Assembly (NCBI GenBank): GCA_963718355.1
Contig: CAVQZA010000007.1
Coordinates: 148,350-212,349, forward strand
Origin: CAVQZA01 sp963718355
GTDB taxonomy: Bacteria > Actinomycetota > Thermoleophilia > Gaiellales > Gaiellaceae
Reading direction: 5' to 3'
Length of the DNA stretch: 64,000 nucleotides
Shown: positions 16,656-25,929 of the stretch, in pieces
Numbering within the stretch: position 1 is the stretch's first letter
Layout: each line of letters starts with the position of its first letter
Translations under genes and position numbers: made by a program
Notes under the pieces: model-generated
What the model was told of the DNA's origin: nothing
Seen by the model: only the letters and a program-made list of their open reading frames with translations
The model's database searches: none

Positions 16656-17867
16656 ATGAAGGCGCCCAAGATTCTCGCCGTCGCTTCCGCGGTCGACCTC
16701 GACTTCCGATACGGCTGCACGCCCGCTTGGTGGCAGCTCTGGAAGGGGATGTACCAGGCCGGGATCGACCTGATCGTGACGCCGTACCGCGGCCGCGCGG
16801 TCGAGTCGCCCTGGTGGCGCACCGCGCCGAATCCCTGCTACCGCGAGGCCGAGCTCTACGCCTCGATGCGCGGGCTCACGGCGCGCCTGAAGGGCGACAC
16901 GCTCCATCGTCGCGCCGAGGAGCACCCGGAGGACACGCCCTCCGACCGCATCGTCCGCGAGGTGATCTGGCGCTACGTCACGCCGCGCTGGCAGCGGCAC
17001 CTCGAGCGGATCCTCGAGCGCGAGCGCGACGTCGACGCGGTGATCGTCTTCACGGTGCCGATGGCGCACCTGCGCGGCATTCCCACGCGCATCCGCGAGC
17101 GCTTCGGCATCCCGGTCGTCTTCTACGACGGCGACGTGCCGATGAGCCTGCCCGAGTTCGGCGGCATGGATACCGGCTTCAACTACTACCACGGCGCCGA
17201 TCCGGGCGAGTACGACCTCCTGCTTTCGAACTCGGAGGGCGGCCTCGAGCGACTGCGCGAGCTCGGCGCCCGCCGGGCCGAGGCCGTGTTCTGGGGCGTC
17301 GACCCCGAGCTCTTCGCGCCGCGGCCGATCGAGCAGGAGCACGACGTCTTCTTCTACGGCTACGGCGACAAGTTCCGGCGCGACTGGATGGCCGCGATGG
17401 TCGGCGAGCCCAGCCGCGCCGAGCCGGACCTCGACTTCGCGCTCGGCGGCGGCGACTTCAAGGGCGACACCGGCCGCGCGCGCCTCGTCGGGGACGTGCC
17501 GTTCAACGTCTTCGCCCATGCGATCTCCGCCGCGCGCGTCAATCTCAACATCACGCGCCACTCGCATGCATCTGTCTTCGCCTCCTCGTCCTGTCGGCCG
17601 TTCGAGCTCGCGGGCTGCGGTGCCGCGATCGTCTCGAATCCGTACGAGGGCATCGAGCGCTGGTTCGAGCCGGGCCGCGAGCTCCTCGTCGTCAACGACG
17701 CCGAGGAGGCGCTCGCCGCGTATCGCGACCTCGTCGCCGACCCCGGCGCCGCCGAGGCGATGGGCCGCCGCGCGCGCGAGCGGGCGCTCGACGAGCACAC
17801 CTACGCGCGCCGGGCCGAGCAGGTGCTCGAGCTCCTCGGACTCAGAGAGCGGGCAGCCGTTGGCTAG
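16656..17867 (+). CDS. CgeB-like glycosyltransferase
   Basis: Protein of 403 residues resembling the CgeB (spore maturation) family of GT-B transferases. It opens with ILAVASAVDLDFRYGCTPAWWQL. The middle has VVFYDGDVPMSLPEF and LLLSNSEGGLERLRELG. The C-terminal Glyco_trans_1_2-like part has FYGYGDKFRRDWM, LNITRHSHASVFASSSCRPFELAGCGAAIVSNPYEGIERWF, and a final VVNDAEEALAAYR. I chose the ATG at 16656 since residues before it have no protein character. It is followed by a GT2 gene starting within its last codons. Confidence 0.75.
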   Translation: MKAPKILAVASAVDLDFRYGCTPAWWQLWKGMYQAGIDLIVTPYRGRAVESPWWRTAPNPCYREAELYASMRGLTARLKGDTLHRRAEEHPEDTPSDRIVREVIWRYVTPRWQRHLERILERERDVDAVIVFTVPMAHLRGIPTRIRERFGIPVVFYDGDVPMSLPEFGGMDTGFNYYHGADPGEYDLLLSNSEGGLERLRELGARRAEAVFWGVDPELFAPRPIEQEHDVFFYGYGDKFRRDWMAAMVGEPSRAEPDLDFALGGGDFKGDTGRARLVGDVPFNVFAHAISAARVNLNITRHSHASVFASSSCRPFELAGCGAAIVSNPYEGIERWFEPGRELLVVNDAEEALAAYRDLVADPGAAEAMGRRARERALDEHTYARRAEQVLELLGLRERAAVG

Positions 17868-18576
17868 GCCCATCGCGGTCGTTCCGGCGCTCAACGAGGA
17901 GAGCTCGATCGGCGCCGTGATCGAGGGGATCCGCGCCTTCGACCCGACCTTCGAAGTCGTGGTGATCGCCGACGGCTCGACCGACCGGACTCCAGAGGTG
18001 GCGGCCGAGCACGGCGCCCAGGTACTCAGGCTCCCGTTCAACCTCGGGATCGGCGGCGCCGTTCAGACGGGCTTTCGCTACGCCTGGGAGCAGGGCTGCG
18101 AGCTCGTCGTCCGTGTCGACGGCGACGGCCAGCACGATCCCGCCGAGCTCGGCGCGGTCCTCGCGCCGGTCCTCGCGGGCCAGGCCGACGTCGTCGTCGG
18201 CTCGCGCTTCGTCGGCACCGACGGCTACCGCTCCTCGCGGGCGCGCCGGCTCGGGATCCGAGTCCTCGCCTGGACGCTTTCCGCGCTCGTTCGCCAGCGC
18301 GTCACCGATCCCACGTCCGGCTTCCAGGCTCTGAATCGCCGCGCGCTCGCACTGTTCGCCGCCGACTATCCGCACGATTACCCGGAGGTCGAGGCGACCC
18401 TGATGGCGCACCGCGGCGGCCTGCGCCGACTCGAGGTGCCCGTCACGATGCGCGAGCGCGACGGCGGGCGCTCGTCGATCAACGCGCTCCATTCGATCTA
18501 CTACATGGTCAAGGTGCTGCTCGCGCTGTTCGTCGACCTCTTCCGCCGGCCCGCCGCGCCGCTCGAGGACGCATGA
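17860..18576 (+). CDS. Glycosyltransferase, GT2 (DPM1-like)
   Basis: GT-A enzyme of 238 residues. The opening PIAVVPALNEESSIGAVIEGI, VIADGSTDRT and RVDGDGQHDP (with the metal-binding DGD) are those of dolichyl/polyprenyl-phosphate mannose or glucose synthases. Such enzymes make the lipid-phosphate sugars used by GT-C proteins, several of which lie in this window. The TTG at 17860 is the only reasonable start and overlaps the preceding stop by 8 nt. Its ATGA overlap with a DUF2304 gene is a common pairing for this subfamily. Confidence 0.85.
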   Translation: MARPIAVVPALNEESSIGAVIEGIRAFDPTFEVVVIADGSTDRTPEVAAEHGAQVLRLPFNLGIGGAVQTGFRYAWEQGCELVVRVDGDGQHDPAELGAVLAPVLAGQADVVVGSRFVGTDGYRSSRARRLGIRVLAWTLSALVRQRVTDPTSGFQALNRRALALFAADYPHDYPEVEATLMAHRGGLRRLEVPVTMRERDGGRSSINALHSIYYMVKVLLALFVDLFRRPAAPLEDA

Positions 18577-18941
18577 CGCCGCTCAGGGTCTCGATCGCCG
18601 GCGCGATCGCCGCCATCCTGCTCTTGCTCGTCGTCTTCGAGCTGATCCGCAGCCGGCGCCTCAAGGAGCGCTACGCACTGCTCTGGCTCGCGACGGGTGT
18701 CGTCCTGCTCATCCTCTCGGCCTGGCGCGGCGGCCTGAACACGATCGCGCGCTGGCTCGGCGTCACCGGCTATCCACCGGCGGTGCTGTTCGCCGTCGGG
18801 ATCCTGTTCGTGATCCTCGTCCTGCTGCACTACTCGACGGTGATCTCGCGCCTCTCCGACGAGAACGTGACGCTGGCCCAGCGGCTCGCGCTGCTCGAGC
18901 ATCGCGTCGGGAAGGACGAGCGCGCTAGCGCGGAAGAGTGA
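18573..18941 (+). CDS. DUF2304 small membrane protein
   Basis: Protein of 122 residues: three hydrophobic helices (IAAILLLLVVFELI; ALLWLATGVVLLILSAW; VLFAVGILFVILVLLHY) then a charged coiled-coil tail (LSDENVTLAQRLALLEHRV). This is the DUF2304 pattern, and such proteins usually sit beside DPM1-like GT2 enzymes as here, perhaps as a membrane anchor or partner. Start ATG is in an ATGA overlap. The 3' end overlaps the convergent membrane protein by 17 nt. Confidence 0.82.
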   Translation: MTPLRVSIAGAIAAILLLLVVFELIRSRRLKERYALLWLATGVVLLILSAWRGGLNTIARWLGVTGYPPAVLFAVGILFVILVLLHYSTVISRLSDENVTLAQRLALLEHRVGKDERASAEE

Positions 18942-20616
18942 CGATCGCCGGGGCGCTGATCACCATCACGTCGCCGCCCTTCACGTCGTTCAGCCAGTTC
19001 CCCATCACGCCGATCCGATAGGCCCACTGCCCCTTGCCCGGCCCGGGAGTGTCGACGAACGTGTGGCCGCGCGTGACGCCGACCGTGTCCATCTCGACCG
19101 CGCAGTCCGAGGCGCCGCCGTTCGGCGGCAGGCAGCGGACGCCCGCCACCCGTGGCGGCAGCCGGTAGTCGTAGTAGCCGAACGCCGCCTGGCGGAAGAT
19201 GCGGTAGAAGACCTTTGCGTGCGCCGCCGGGGCGTGCCAGCGCAGCAGCACGCCGCCAGGGGTGCGCGTCGCAGTGAGGCCGACGCCCTGGTAGGTCACC
19301 GGCACGTAGACGTTCTCCTCGAAGTACTTCGCCGCGCTGCGATTGTGGAGCGACGGCAGAGCCACGAAGAGGAGCGCCGGGATCAGCCCGAGCACGACGG
19401 CGCCCGCGATGAGGCCAGGCGTCCGCCACGTGGTCTCGCGCGCCCTCAGCACGCCGAAGCGGTCGGCGAGGCGCGGCCCGTACGTCGGCACGAGCAGCAC
19501 GATCGAGGCGAGCATGATCACGAGCGGCGGGAACCCCGGCATGAAGAGCCGGAAGAACGTTCCCTCCTCGATGTTCGCCGCGTTCGAGCCGCCCTTGAAC
19601 ACGAGGAAGGCCGCGAACCAGCCGCCGAGCAACAGCGCCTTCGGCAGCGAGCGCCGCAGCACGCCGAGGAAGCCGGCGATCACGATCCACTGGAGTACGC
19701 GCACGCTCCAGAAGAACTCGCGGATCCCGGCGAAGTTCCGCTGCAGCTCGCCCCAGTCGAAGTGGAGGTACTTCGAGAGCCCCGAGTTCGAGGCGGCGAC
19801 CACACCCGTGGCGCCCGCGGCGAGCCGGAGCTCCGTCATCCCGAAGAGGGGAAGCGTGCCGAGCCCACGCGCCTTCCAGACCGTCAGAGCGAGCACGGGC
19901 AAGACGAGGCCTGCGCCGAACGCCAGTCCTGCCCGCCACCGCCGCGCGGCCAGGTACGCGAGCGCGACTCCGCCGAGGAACAGCGCATTCGCCGGCTTGA
20001 CACCGATCGCGAACCCCGCGAGCAGACCCGCGGCCGCAGCATCCGGCAGCGCGCGCGTGTCGAGCGAGCGAACCACGAAGTACGCCGACCACAGCACGAT
20101 CACCATCGACGGGAAGTCGCCGAGCCCAGTCAGCCCGAGCGCCTGGGGCAGGAACTGCTCAACGTACTTCTCGTGGTAGCGCTGGTCCCAGAGCGGGATC
20201 ACGGCATACGGCAGCGCCACCCAGAGCCCGCCGGAGATGTACCCGAGCAGGCGGCCGCCGATCCGCTCCGCGATCAGGTAGACCGCGATCAGCCCGAGCG
20301 GCAGCAGGATCACGGTCTGGATCAGCAGGATCGCCGGCAGCGCATTCAGGAAGCTCGCGCCGAAGGCCCAGGTGACCGGCACGAGGATGTACGACCAGCC
20401 CCAGCCGATCGCCGCGTCTGGGATGTGGCCGTGCCCGACGACCCACGAGCTCGTGTAGAAGAACGTCTGGTCGCCGCCCTGGTAGAAGAGCCAGCCGTTG
20501 TGGCGAACCGTTACGACGAACGCGACGAGCGCGAGCCACTGCACGACGACGAGCGGGCCGACCACGACCCAGGGCTCGAACCGTCCGAGCGGCCGCAGCC
20601 TGTCAGCGAGCCGCAT
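18925..20616 (-). CDS. Large GT-C-like membrane protein
   Basis: About 563 residues with some eleven hydrophobic helices in the first 420 residues and a soluble C-terminal domain of about 130 residues that reads like a fibronectin-type beta sandwich (GVGLTATRTPGGVLLRWHAP). The early loop GWLFYQGGDQTFFYTSSW has the acidic residue expected of GT-C catalytic loops. It is likely an outer-face glycosyltransferase or glycan-processing protein; the donor is unknown. ATG 20616 is chosen over an upstream TTG at 20646. It overlaps the end of the fucose synthase gene by 14 nt. Confidence 0.65.
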   Translation of the reverse strand: MRLADRLRPLGRFEPWVVVGPLVVVQWLALVAFVVTVRHNGWLFYQGGDQTFFYTSSWVVGHGHIPDAAIGWGWSYILVPVTWAFGASFLNALPAILLIQTVILLPLGLIAVYLIAERIGGRLLGYISGGLWVALPYAVIPLWDQRYHEKYVEQFLPQALGLTGLGDFPSMVIVLWSAYFVVRSLDTRALPDAAAAGLLAGFAIGVKPANALFLGGVALAYLAARRWRAGLAFGAGLVLPVLALTVWKARGLGTLPLFGMTELRLAAGATGVVAASNSGLSKYLHFDWGELQRNFAGIREFFWSVRVLQWIVIAGFLGVLRRSLPKALLLGGWFAAFLVFKGGSNAANIEEGTFFRLFMPGFPPLVIMLASIVLLVPTYGPRLADRFGVLRARETTWRTPGLIAGAVVLGLIPALLFVALPSLHNRSAAKYFEENVYVPVTYQGVGLTATRTPGGVLLRWHAPAAHAKVFYRIFRQAAFGYYDYRLPPRVAGVRCLPPNGGASDCAVEMDTVGVTRGHTFVDTPGPGKGQWAYRIGVMGNWLNDVKGGDVMVISAPAIVTLPR

Positions 20617-21536
20617 GCGCCGGGGCCGCGGTCCGGTACCAGGCAACAGTTCGCTCGATGCCTTCCCGTAGCGGCGTCTTCGCGCGGAAGTCGAACAGCT
20701 CCTCGGCCCGGCTCGTGTCGAGAGCGCGCCGCGGCTGTCCGTTCGGCTTCGAGGTGTCCCAGACGATCTCGCCGTCGAAGCCGGTCAGCTCGCCGATCAG
20801 CTCGGCGAGCTCGCGGATCGAGATCTCCGCTCCCGTACCGAGATTCACCGGCTCGGAGCCGTCGTAGCCGTCCGCCGCGAGCAGGATCCCGTCCGCGCAG
20901 TCCTCGACGTAGAGGAACTCGCGCGTCGGCGAGCCGTCGCCCCACAACACGATCTCGCGCTCTCCGCGCTCGCCCGCCTCGACCATCTTGCGGATCAGCG
21001 CCGGAATCACGTGCGAGGTCTCGAGATCGAAGTTGTCGCGCGGCCCATAGAGATTGACCGGCAGGAGGTGCAGCGCGTTGAGGCCGTACTGCTCGCGGTA
21101 GGTCTGGCCGCCGACGAGGAGCGACTTCTTCGCGACGCCGTAGGGCGCGTTCGTCTCTTCCGGATAGCCGTTCCACAGGTCGCTCTCGTGGAACGGGACG
21201 GGCGTGAACTTCGGGTATTCGCAGATCGTGCCGAGCATGATGATCTTCTCGACGCCGCTGAGCCGGCTCTGCTCGAGCACGTGGACGCCCATCAGCAGGT
21301 TCGCGTACCAGTAGCGGCCCGGGTTGGCCCGGTTCGCGCCGATTCCCGCCGACCTCCGCGGCGAGGTGCAGCACGAGCTCCGGGCGCGCCTCTTCGAACA
21401 GGCGCACGACATCGGTGTGCTCGGTGAGGTCGTAGTCGCGCCGGCGCGGCACGAACGGCTCGAGCCCGCGGGCCTGGAGACGCTCGACGACATAGGAGCC
21501 GAGGAAGCCCCCGCCTCCGGTCACGAGCGTCCTCAT
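20603..21536 (-). CDS. fcl: GDP-L-fucose synthase-like epimerase/reductase, frameshifted
   Basis: Short-chain dehydrogenase of about 311 residues. The Rossmann motif TGGGGFLGSYV is at the N-terminus. The C-terminal part carries the fucose-synthase signatures GTICEYPKF, NAPYGVAKKSLLVGGQ (Tyr-x3-Lys catalytic pair) and a NLYGPRDNFDLETSHVIPALI block. One extra base in a GGG near 21349 splits the frame, so no single ORF covers it; reading across it restores a normal protein. It would convert the GDP-4-keto-6-deoxymannose made by GMD (24952-25929) into GDP-L-fucose. It is preceded by an SDR gene with an ATGA overlap. Confidence 0.8.
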
Positions 21537-22682
21537 CGGGTCGCTTGCGGGGTCCCGGTGGGGAGCCAGTCGACCCGGCCGATCCAGCGCTCGCGGTTCT
21601 CCGCGTACCACGCGATCGTCCGGGCGACGCCTTCCTCCCAGCGAGACCTTCGGCTCCCAGCCCGTCTCGCGGTTGAGCTTCTCGTAGCCGACGCGGAGCG
21701 CCATCACATCGGTCGCGCCCGGCCGGAAGCGAGCCTGGGTCGAGACGACGTGGCGACCGCTCCAGTACCCCAGCTCCTCGCCGGTCTTGAGGATCATCTC
21801 GGCCCAGTCGGCCATCGAGATGTTCTTGCCCTGGCCGTAGACGTAGAGGTCGCCCGGGACGCCGTGGGCCGCGACGGTGAGGTGGCCGCGGACGCCGTCG
21901 GTGCAGAAGCAGAAGTCGCGCATCGGGTCGAGCTGGCCGAGCTCGACCGTCTCGCGGGCGAGCGCCTGCGTGATGATCGTGCCCGTCACGTAGCGCGGGT
22001 TCTGGCGCGGGCCGTAGTTGTTGAACATCCGCGTGACGACGCCCGGGATCCCGAACGCGTCGTGGTAGTTCATGGTCAGGAAGTCCGCGGCGACCTTCGC
22101 GGTCGCGTAGATCGACTTCGGATTGATCGGCGAGCGCTCGTGCAGGATCAGGCCGCCGTCCTCGTCGAAGTCGTGGTGGTGGGCGACGTCCTCGTGGACG
22201 TTGCCGTACTCCTCGGAGGTGCCGGCGGTGTCGAACTTCTCGAGCTCGAGGCCCGTGTCGACGACCGACTGGAGCAGGTTCAACGTGCCGACCGTGTTCG
22301 CCATCACCGTCTCGTAGGGACGGTGCCAGCTCTCGCCGACGTGGGCCTGGGCGCCCAGGTGGAAGACGTACGGCTTGTCGGGCGCCTGCTTCAGCTCACG
22401 CATCAGGTAGTCGATCGAGGTCTTGTCGGTGAGGTCGGCGAAGTGCACCTTGAGCCGGCCGCGCAGGTGCCCGATGTTGTTCAGCGCGCCGCTCGAGGTG
22501 GCGCGCACGAACGCGTGGACGTCGGCGCCGATCGCGACGAGCGCCTCGGTCAGGTGAGAGCCCATGAAGCCGTCGGCGCCGGTGATCAGCACGGTGCGTC
22601 CGCCGAAGATCGGCCCGAACTCGTCGCTCAGCTCGGCGAGCGCCTCGTCGGTCCACTGGGTGTCGTTGCCGTGTACGTTCAC
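21533..22682 (-). CDS. NAD-dependent sugar-nucleotide dehydratase/epimerase (SDR), frameshifted
   Basis: About 382 residues: a 27-residue lead, then VLITGADGFMGSHL (NAD-binding), HLGAQAHVGESW, a TSEEYGN catalytic segment, and SIYATAKVAADF with the Tyr-x3-Lys pair. NNYGPRQNPRYVTG is typical of extended-SDR 4,6-dehydratases. One extra C near 21641 breaks the last 35 codons; in the other frame the end reads WEEGVARTIAWYAENRE. The exact nucleotide sugar is uncertain (GDP-mannose, dTDP-glucose or UDP-GlcNAc type). The GTG at 22682 is almost back to back with the divergent flippase gene. Confidence 0.72.
22674..22679 (+). promoter_or_regulatory. TACGTT -10-like box before the second flippase
   Basis: TACGTT lies 7 nt before the ATG at 22687, inside the first codons of the divergent dehydratase. 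The position matches the leaderless pattern but the hexamer is weak. Confidence 0.3.
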
Positions 22683-22686
22683 CTGA

Positions 22687-24182
22687 ATGCCCGGAGGCCG
22701 CGCTAAGAGTATCCGGACTACTCGTAAGAGCGCTGTTAGGAGTGGAGTCCTCACCGGCCTCGGCGTGGTGCTCTCGTCCGTGGCCGCCGCCGGGGCCGCC
22801 GTGCTGCTCGCGCACAAGTTCGGGCGCACCGCCGCGACGGACGGCTTTCTCACCGCGTACGGGCTGTACATCGTGCTCGTGCTCGGGCGCGCAGGCCTTC
22901 CGGCTCGTCGTCGCGCCCGACCTGACGCGCGCGGCGGACGAGGATCGCCTCGGGGCCGAGCTGCTGGGCCTACGTGGCTGTCGTTCGCGCTCGTCGCGGT
23001 GCCGACGGTGGTGCTCGTGATCGTGTTCCGCGGCGCCGATCGCCGACGCGATCACGGCCACGGCGCCGGCGGCTCACGAGGCGGCGAAGGCGCTGCCGTT
23101 CTTCGTCGTCGCGGCGTTCGGGCAGCTGCTCGCCGCGCTGCTCGCGAGCGCACTCGCCGCGCGTGGGAGCTACGGCGCGGCCGCGCTCGGCTTCGGCGGC
23201 GGCTCGGTCGTCTCGCTCGTCGTCTTCGCGGCGCTGCGCCGACTCGCACGGGCTCGTCGCGCTCGCGTGGGGCATCCTCGTGAACACGGTGTTCACGCTC
23301 TCGGTGACGGAGCGGGCGGCTGCTCTCGATCGGCGGGCTCGGGCGCGGACGCGTGCCGCTCGCGACCGGGAGGCGGCTCTGGTGGCTCGTGCGCGGCATC
23401 GCGCTGCCGGTTGCGCTGCAGGGGATCTACGTGATCGCGCTCCGCTTCGCCGCGGGGCTCGGCGTCGGCACGCAGACGACGCTCTCGTACGGCTACGTGA
23501 TCGCCGCGACGCTCGTCGCGTCGACTGCGTCGGCGCTCGCGCTCGTCTCGTCGGTGCCGCTGACGCGTCGCGAGCCCGATGCAGGCGGCGGTCGCCGAGC
23601 ACATCGTCCATACCGCTTGGCTGTCGCTGACGGTGATCCTCGCCGCGGCCGGAGTGTTCGCGCTCGTCGGCGGCGAGCTCGTCGGCGCGCTGCTCGGGAC
23701 CGTCGTACACGGGCGACGTCGGCAGCGAGCTCGGCCGGCTCGTGGTCTGGCTGACGCCGTGGATGGTTGTCACCGTCGCGTTCGCCGTCGCCTATCCGCT
23801 GCTCTTCGTCGTCGGCCGCGAGCGCGGGCTCGTCCCGCTCGCCGTGGCGACGCTGCTCGTCCAGGTGCCGATCGCCTGGGGCTGCGCGAGATCTGGGGCC
23901 TCGAACGGGATCGCGCTCGCGCTCGGGATCACCTCTGCGCTCGTCCTGGTCGGCGTGCTCGTCGAGCTCTCGCTGCGGATGCTCGAGCGCACGCTCGGCG
24001 GCGTCCTCTGGGCCGCGCTGCTGCTCGGTGGGCTCGCTGTCGTCACCTTCGGCGGCGCGGGGCTCCTGCTCGGCGACGTGCCGGCCGCGGTCGTCGGCCT
24101 CGTCGCCTACGCGGCGGTGCTCGTGCTCGTGCGCCCGCCCGGCTTGCGGCATGCCTGGGCCTACGTGAGAGTCCTGCACTGA
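22687..24182 (+). pseudogene. Oligosaccharide flippase (MOP superfamily), multiply frameshifted
   Basis: A polytopic membrane protein that can be followed only by changing frame about seven times, near 22890, 22970, 23035, 23245, 23315, 23578 and 23703. The pieces read LTGLGVVLSSVAAAGAAVLLAHKFG, AQAFRLVVAPDLTRAADEDR, FALVAVPTVVLVIVF, AHEAAKALPFFVVAAFGQLL, RLWWLVRGIALPVALQGIYV, VVWLTPWMVVTVAFAVAYP and so on. Together they give about 490 residues of MurJ/Wzx-like helices. The stop forms TGATG with the next gene. Either a decaying gene or, more likely given short indels at runs, poor consensus sequence. Confidence 0.65.
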
Positions 24183-24955
24183 TGCACCACGGCTGGGGAC
24201 ACCTCTACGGACTGAGCGTGAAGCTCGGCGTCCACGATCTCGTGCATCACGGCCCGAGCCGGGAGGGCGTGATCCGGATCGGGATCCCGCTCGACCCGAG
24301 CCGCTACCTCGAGCTGCCGTGGGCCGAGCGGGCGCTCGAAGCGCAGCCCGGCGATCGCGTGCTCGACCTCGCGAGCCCGAAGCTGCTGGCCGTCTCGCTC
24401 GCTCGCGCTGGTGTCGAGATGGTGTCGGTCGACGCGTTCCCGGTCGAGGTCGAGCGCTGGCAACGGCTCGCGCCGGAGGTGCGTTTCGAGGTCGCAGACG
24501 GGCGCTCGCTCCCGTTCGAGGACGCGAGCTTCGACCGCGCGTACTCGGTCTCCGTGGTCGAGCACATCGCCGACGACGGCGACGAGCAGGCGCTGCGCGA
24601 GCTCGCTCGGGTCGTCGAGGCCGGCGGACGTATCCTGCTGACCGTGCCCTACGCGGACACCTACTGGGAGGACTGGCGCGACCGGCCCCTGTACTCGTCG
24701 GACGGTGAGCCTGGGAAGTCGAAGTACTTCTTCGAGCGTTGGTACGACGGCGCGCGACTCGACCGGCTCGTCGCCTCGGCGCCTGTACGCGAGGTGTCGC
24801 GGGAGCTCGTCCGCACCGAGCCCAACTGGAGCCAACGCTACAACCGGAACTTCCCGTGGCTCCTGCCGCTCGGCCCGGTGTACGGGCTACTCGGCCGTGA
24901 GGTCAGCGGCCCCGGCGGCGACATCGCGCGCCTCGTGCTGGAGCGGGCCGCTTGA
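24182..24955 (+). CDS. Class I SAM-dependent methyltransferase
   Basis: Protein of 257 residues with DRVLDLASPKLLAVSLA in place of the usual motif I (the glycine-rich loop is altered), VSVDAFPVEVERWQ as the acidic ribose contact, FDRAYSVSVVEHI and VVEAGGRILLTVPY. It is probably active on a glycan or lipid intermediate. Starts with ATG in a TGATG overlap with the flippase and couples to gmd by TTGA. The weakened glycine loop is worth noting: it may bind SAM less conventionally. Confidence 0.75.
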   Translation: MHHGWGHLYGLSVKLGVHDLVHHGPSREGVIRIGIPLDPSRYLELPWAERALEAQPGDRVLDLASPKLLAVSLARAGVEMVSVDAFPVEVERWQRLAPEVRFEVADGRSLPFEDASFDRAYSVSVVEHIADDGDEQALRELARVVEAGGRILLTVPYADTYWEDWRDRPLYSSDGEPGKSKYFFERWYDGARLDRLVASAPVREVSRELVRTEPNWSQRYNRNFPWLLPLGPVYGLLGREVSGPGGDIARLVLERAA

Positions 24956-25929
24956 GTCGCCGAGCGCTCGTCACGGGAATCGGCGGGCAGGACGGCTCGC
25001 TGCTCGCCGAGCTGCTGCTCGAGCAGGGCTACGAGGTGTTCGGCGTCGTCCGCCGGCAGGCCGCCTACGAGAATCTCGAAGCCGTCCGCGACCGGGTCGA
25101 GCTGCTCCAGGCCGACCTGCTCGACCAGCTCTCGCTCGTGCGCGCGCTCGAGTCGTGCCGGCCCGACGAGGTCTACAACCTCGCCTCCGTCTCGTTCGTG
25201 CCCGCGTCCTGGGAGCAGCCGGTGCTGACCGCCGAGTTCGCGGCCGTCGGCGTGACGACGCTGCTCGAGTCGATCCGCCGCGTCGACGAGGGGATTCGCT
25301 TCTACCAGGCCTCGTCGAGCGAGATCTTCGGCGAGCCGCTCGAGACGCCGCAGAGCGAGTCGACGCCGCTCTCGCCGCTCACGCCGTACGGCGTTGCGAA
25401 GGCGTACGGCCACTTCATCACGGGCAGCTACCGGCGCCGCTACGGGCTGCACGCCTCTTCGGGGATCCTCTACAACCACGAGTCACCGAGGCGGCCGCTC
25501 GACTTCCTGCCGCGCAAGGTCGCCCACGGCGCGGCGGCGATCGCGCTCGGCGTCGAGGGCGAGCTCTGGCTAGGCGATCTCTCCGCGCGGCGCGACTGGG
25601 GCTACGCCGCCGACTACGTGCGCGCGATGTGGCTGATCCTCCAGCAGGACGACCCCGGCGACTACGTGATCGCGACCGGGATCGCGCACTCCGTCGAGGA
25701 GCTCGTCGAGTGCGCGTTCACGCATGTCGGCCTCGACTGGCGCGAGTACGTCCACATCGACGAGTCGCTGCGTCGCGGCAGGGCCGAGCTGCACGACCTC
25801 GTCGGCGACCCGACGAAAGCCCACGAGTCGCTGGGCTGGTCGCCGACGGTCACGTTCGAAGAGCTCGTGGGCCTGCTCGTGGATGCGGAGCTGGCGCGCC
25901 TCGGGGGTCAGCCGGTCAGTTCGCGGTAG
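24952..25929 (+). CDS. gmd: GDP-mannose 4,6-dehydratase
   Basis: Protein of 325 residues that makes GDP-4-keto-6-deoxy-D-mannose, the precursor of GDP-fucose or GDP-rhamnose. Diagnostic GMD features: ALVTGIGGQDGSLLAELLL (NADP-binding, GQDGS), YQASSSEIFGE, SPYGVAK-like PYGVAKAYGHF with catalytic Tyr/Lys, and LYNHESPRR. TTG start in a TTGA overlap. Together with the fucose-synthase-like gene at 20603-21536 it completes a two-step pathway. The 3' end overlaps the convergent glycosyltransferase by 22 nt. Confidence 0.9.
   Translation: MSRRALVTGIGGQDGSLLAELLLEQGYEVFGVVRRQAAYENLEAVRDRVELLQADLLDQLSLVRALESCRPDEVYNLASVSFVPASWEQPVLTAEFAAVGVTTLLESIRRVDEGIRFYQASSSEIFGEPLETPQSESTPLSPLTPYGVAKAYGHFITGSYRRRYGLHASSGILYNHESPRRPLDFLPRKVAHGAAAIALGVEGELWLGDLSARRDWGYAADYVRAMWLILQQDDPGDYVIATGIAHSVEELVECAFTHVGLDWREYVHIDESLRRGRAELHDLVGDPTKAHESLGWSPTVTFEELVGLLVDAELARLGGQPVSSR

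Noticed and set aside
22700..22740. TAAGAG direct repeats as an operator
   Set aside because: Only two copies inside the start of the flippase gene; too short to support.
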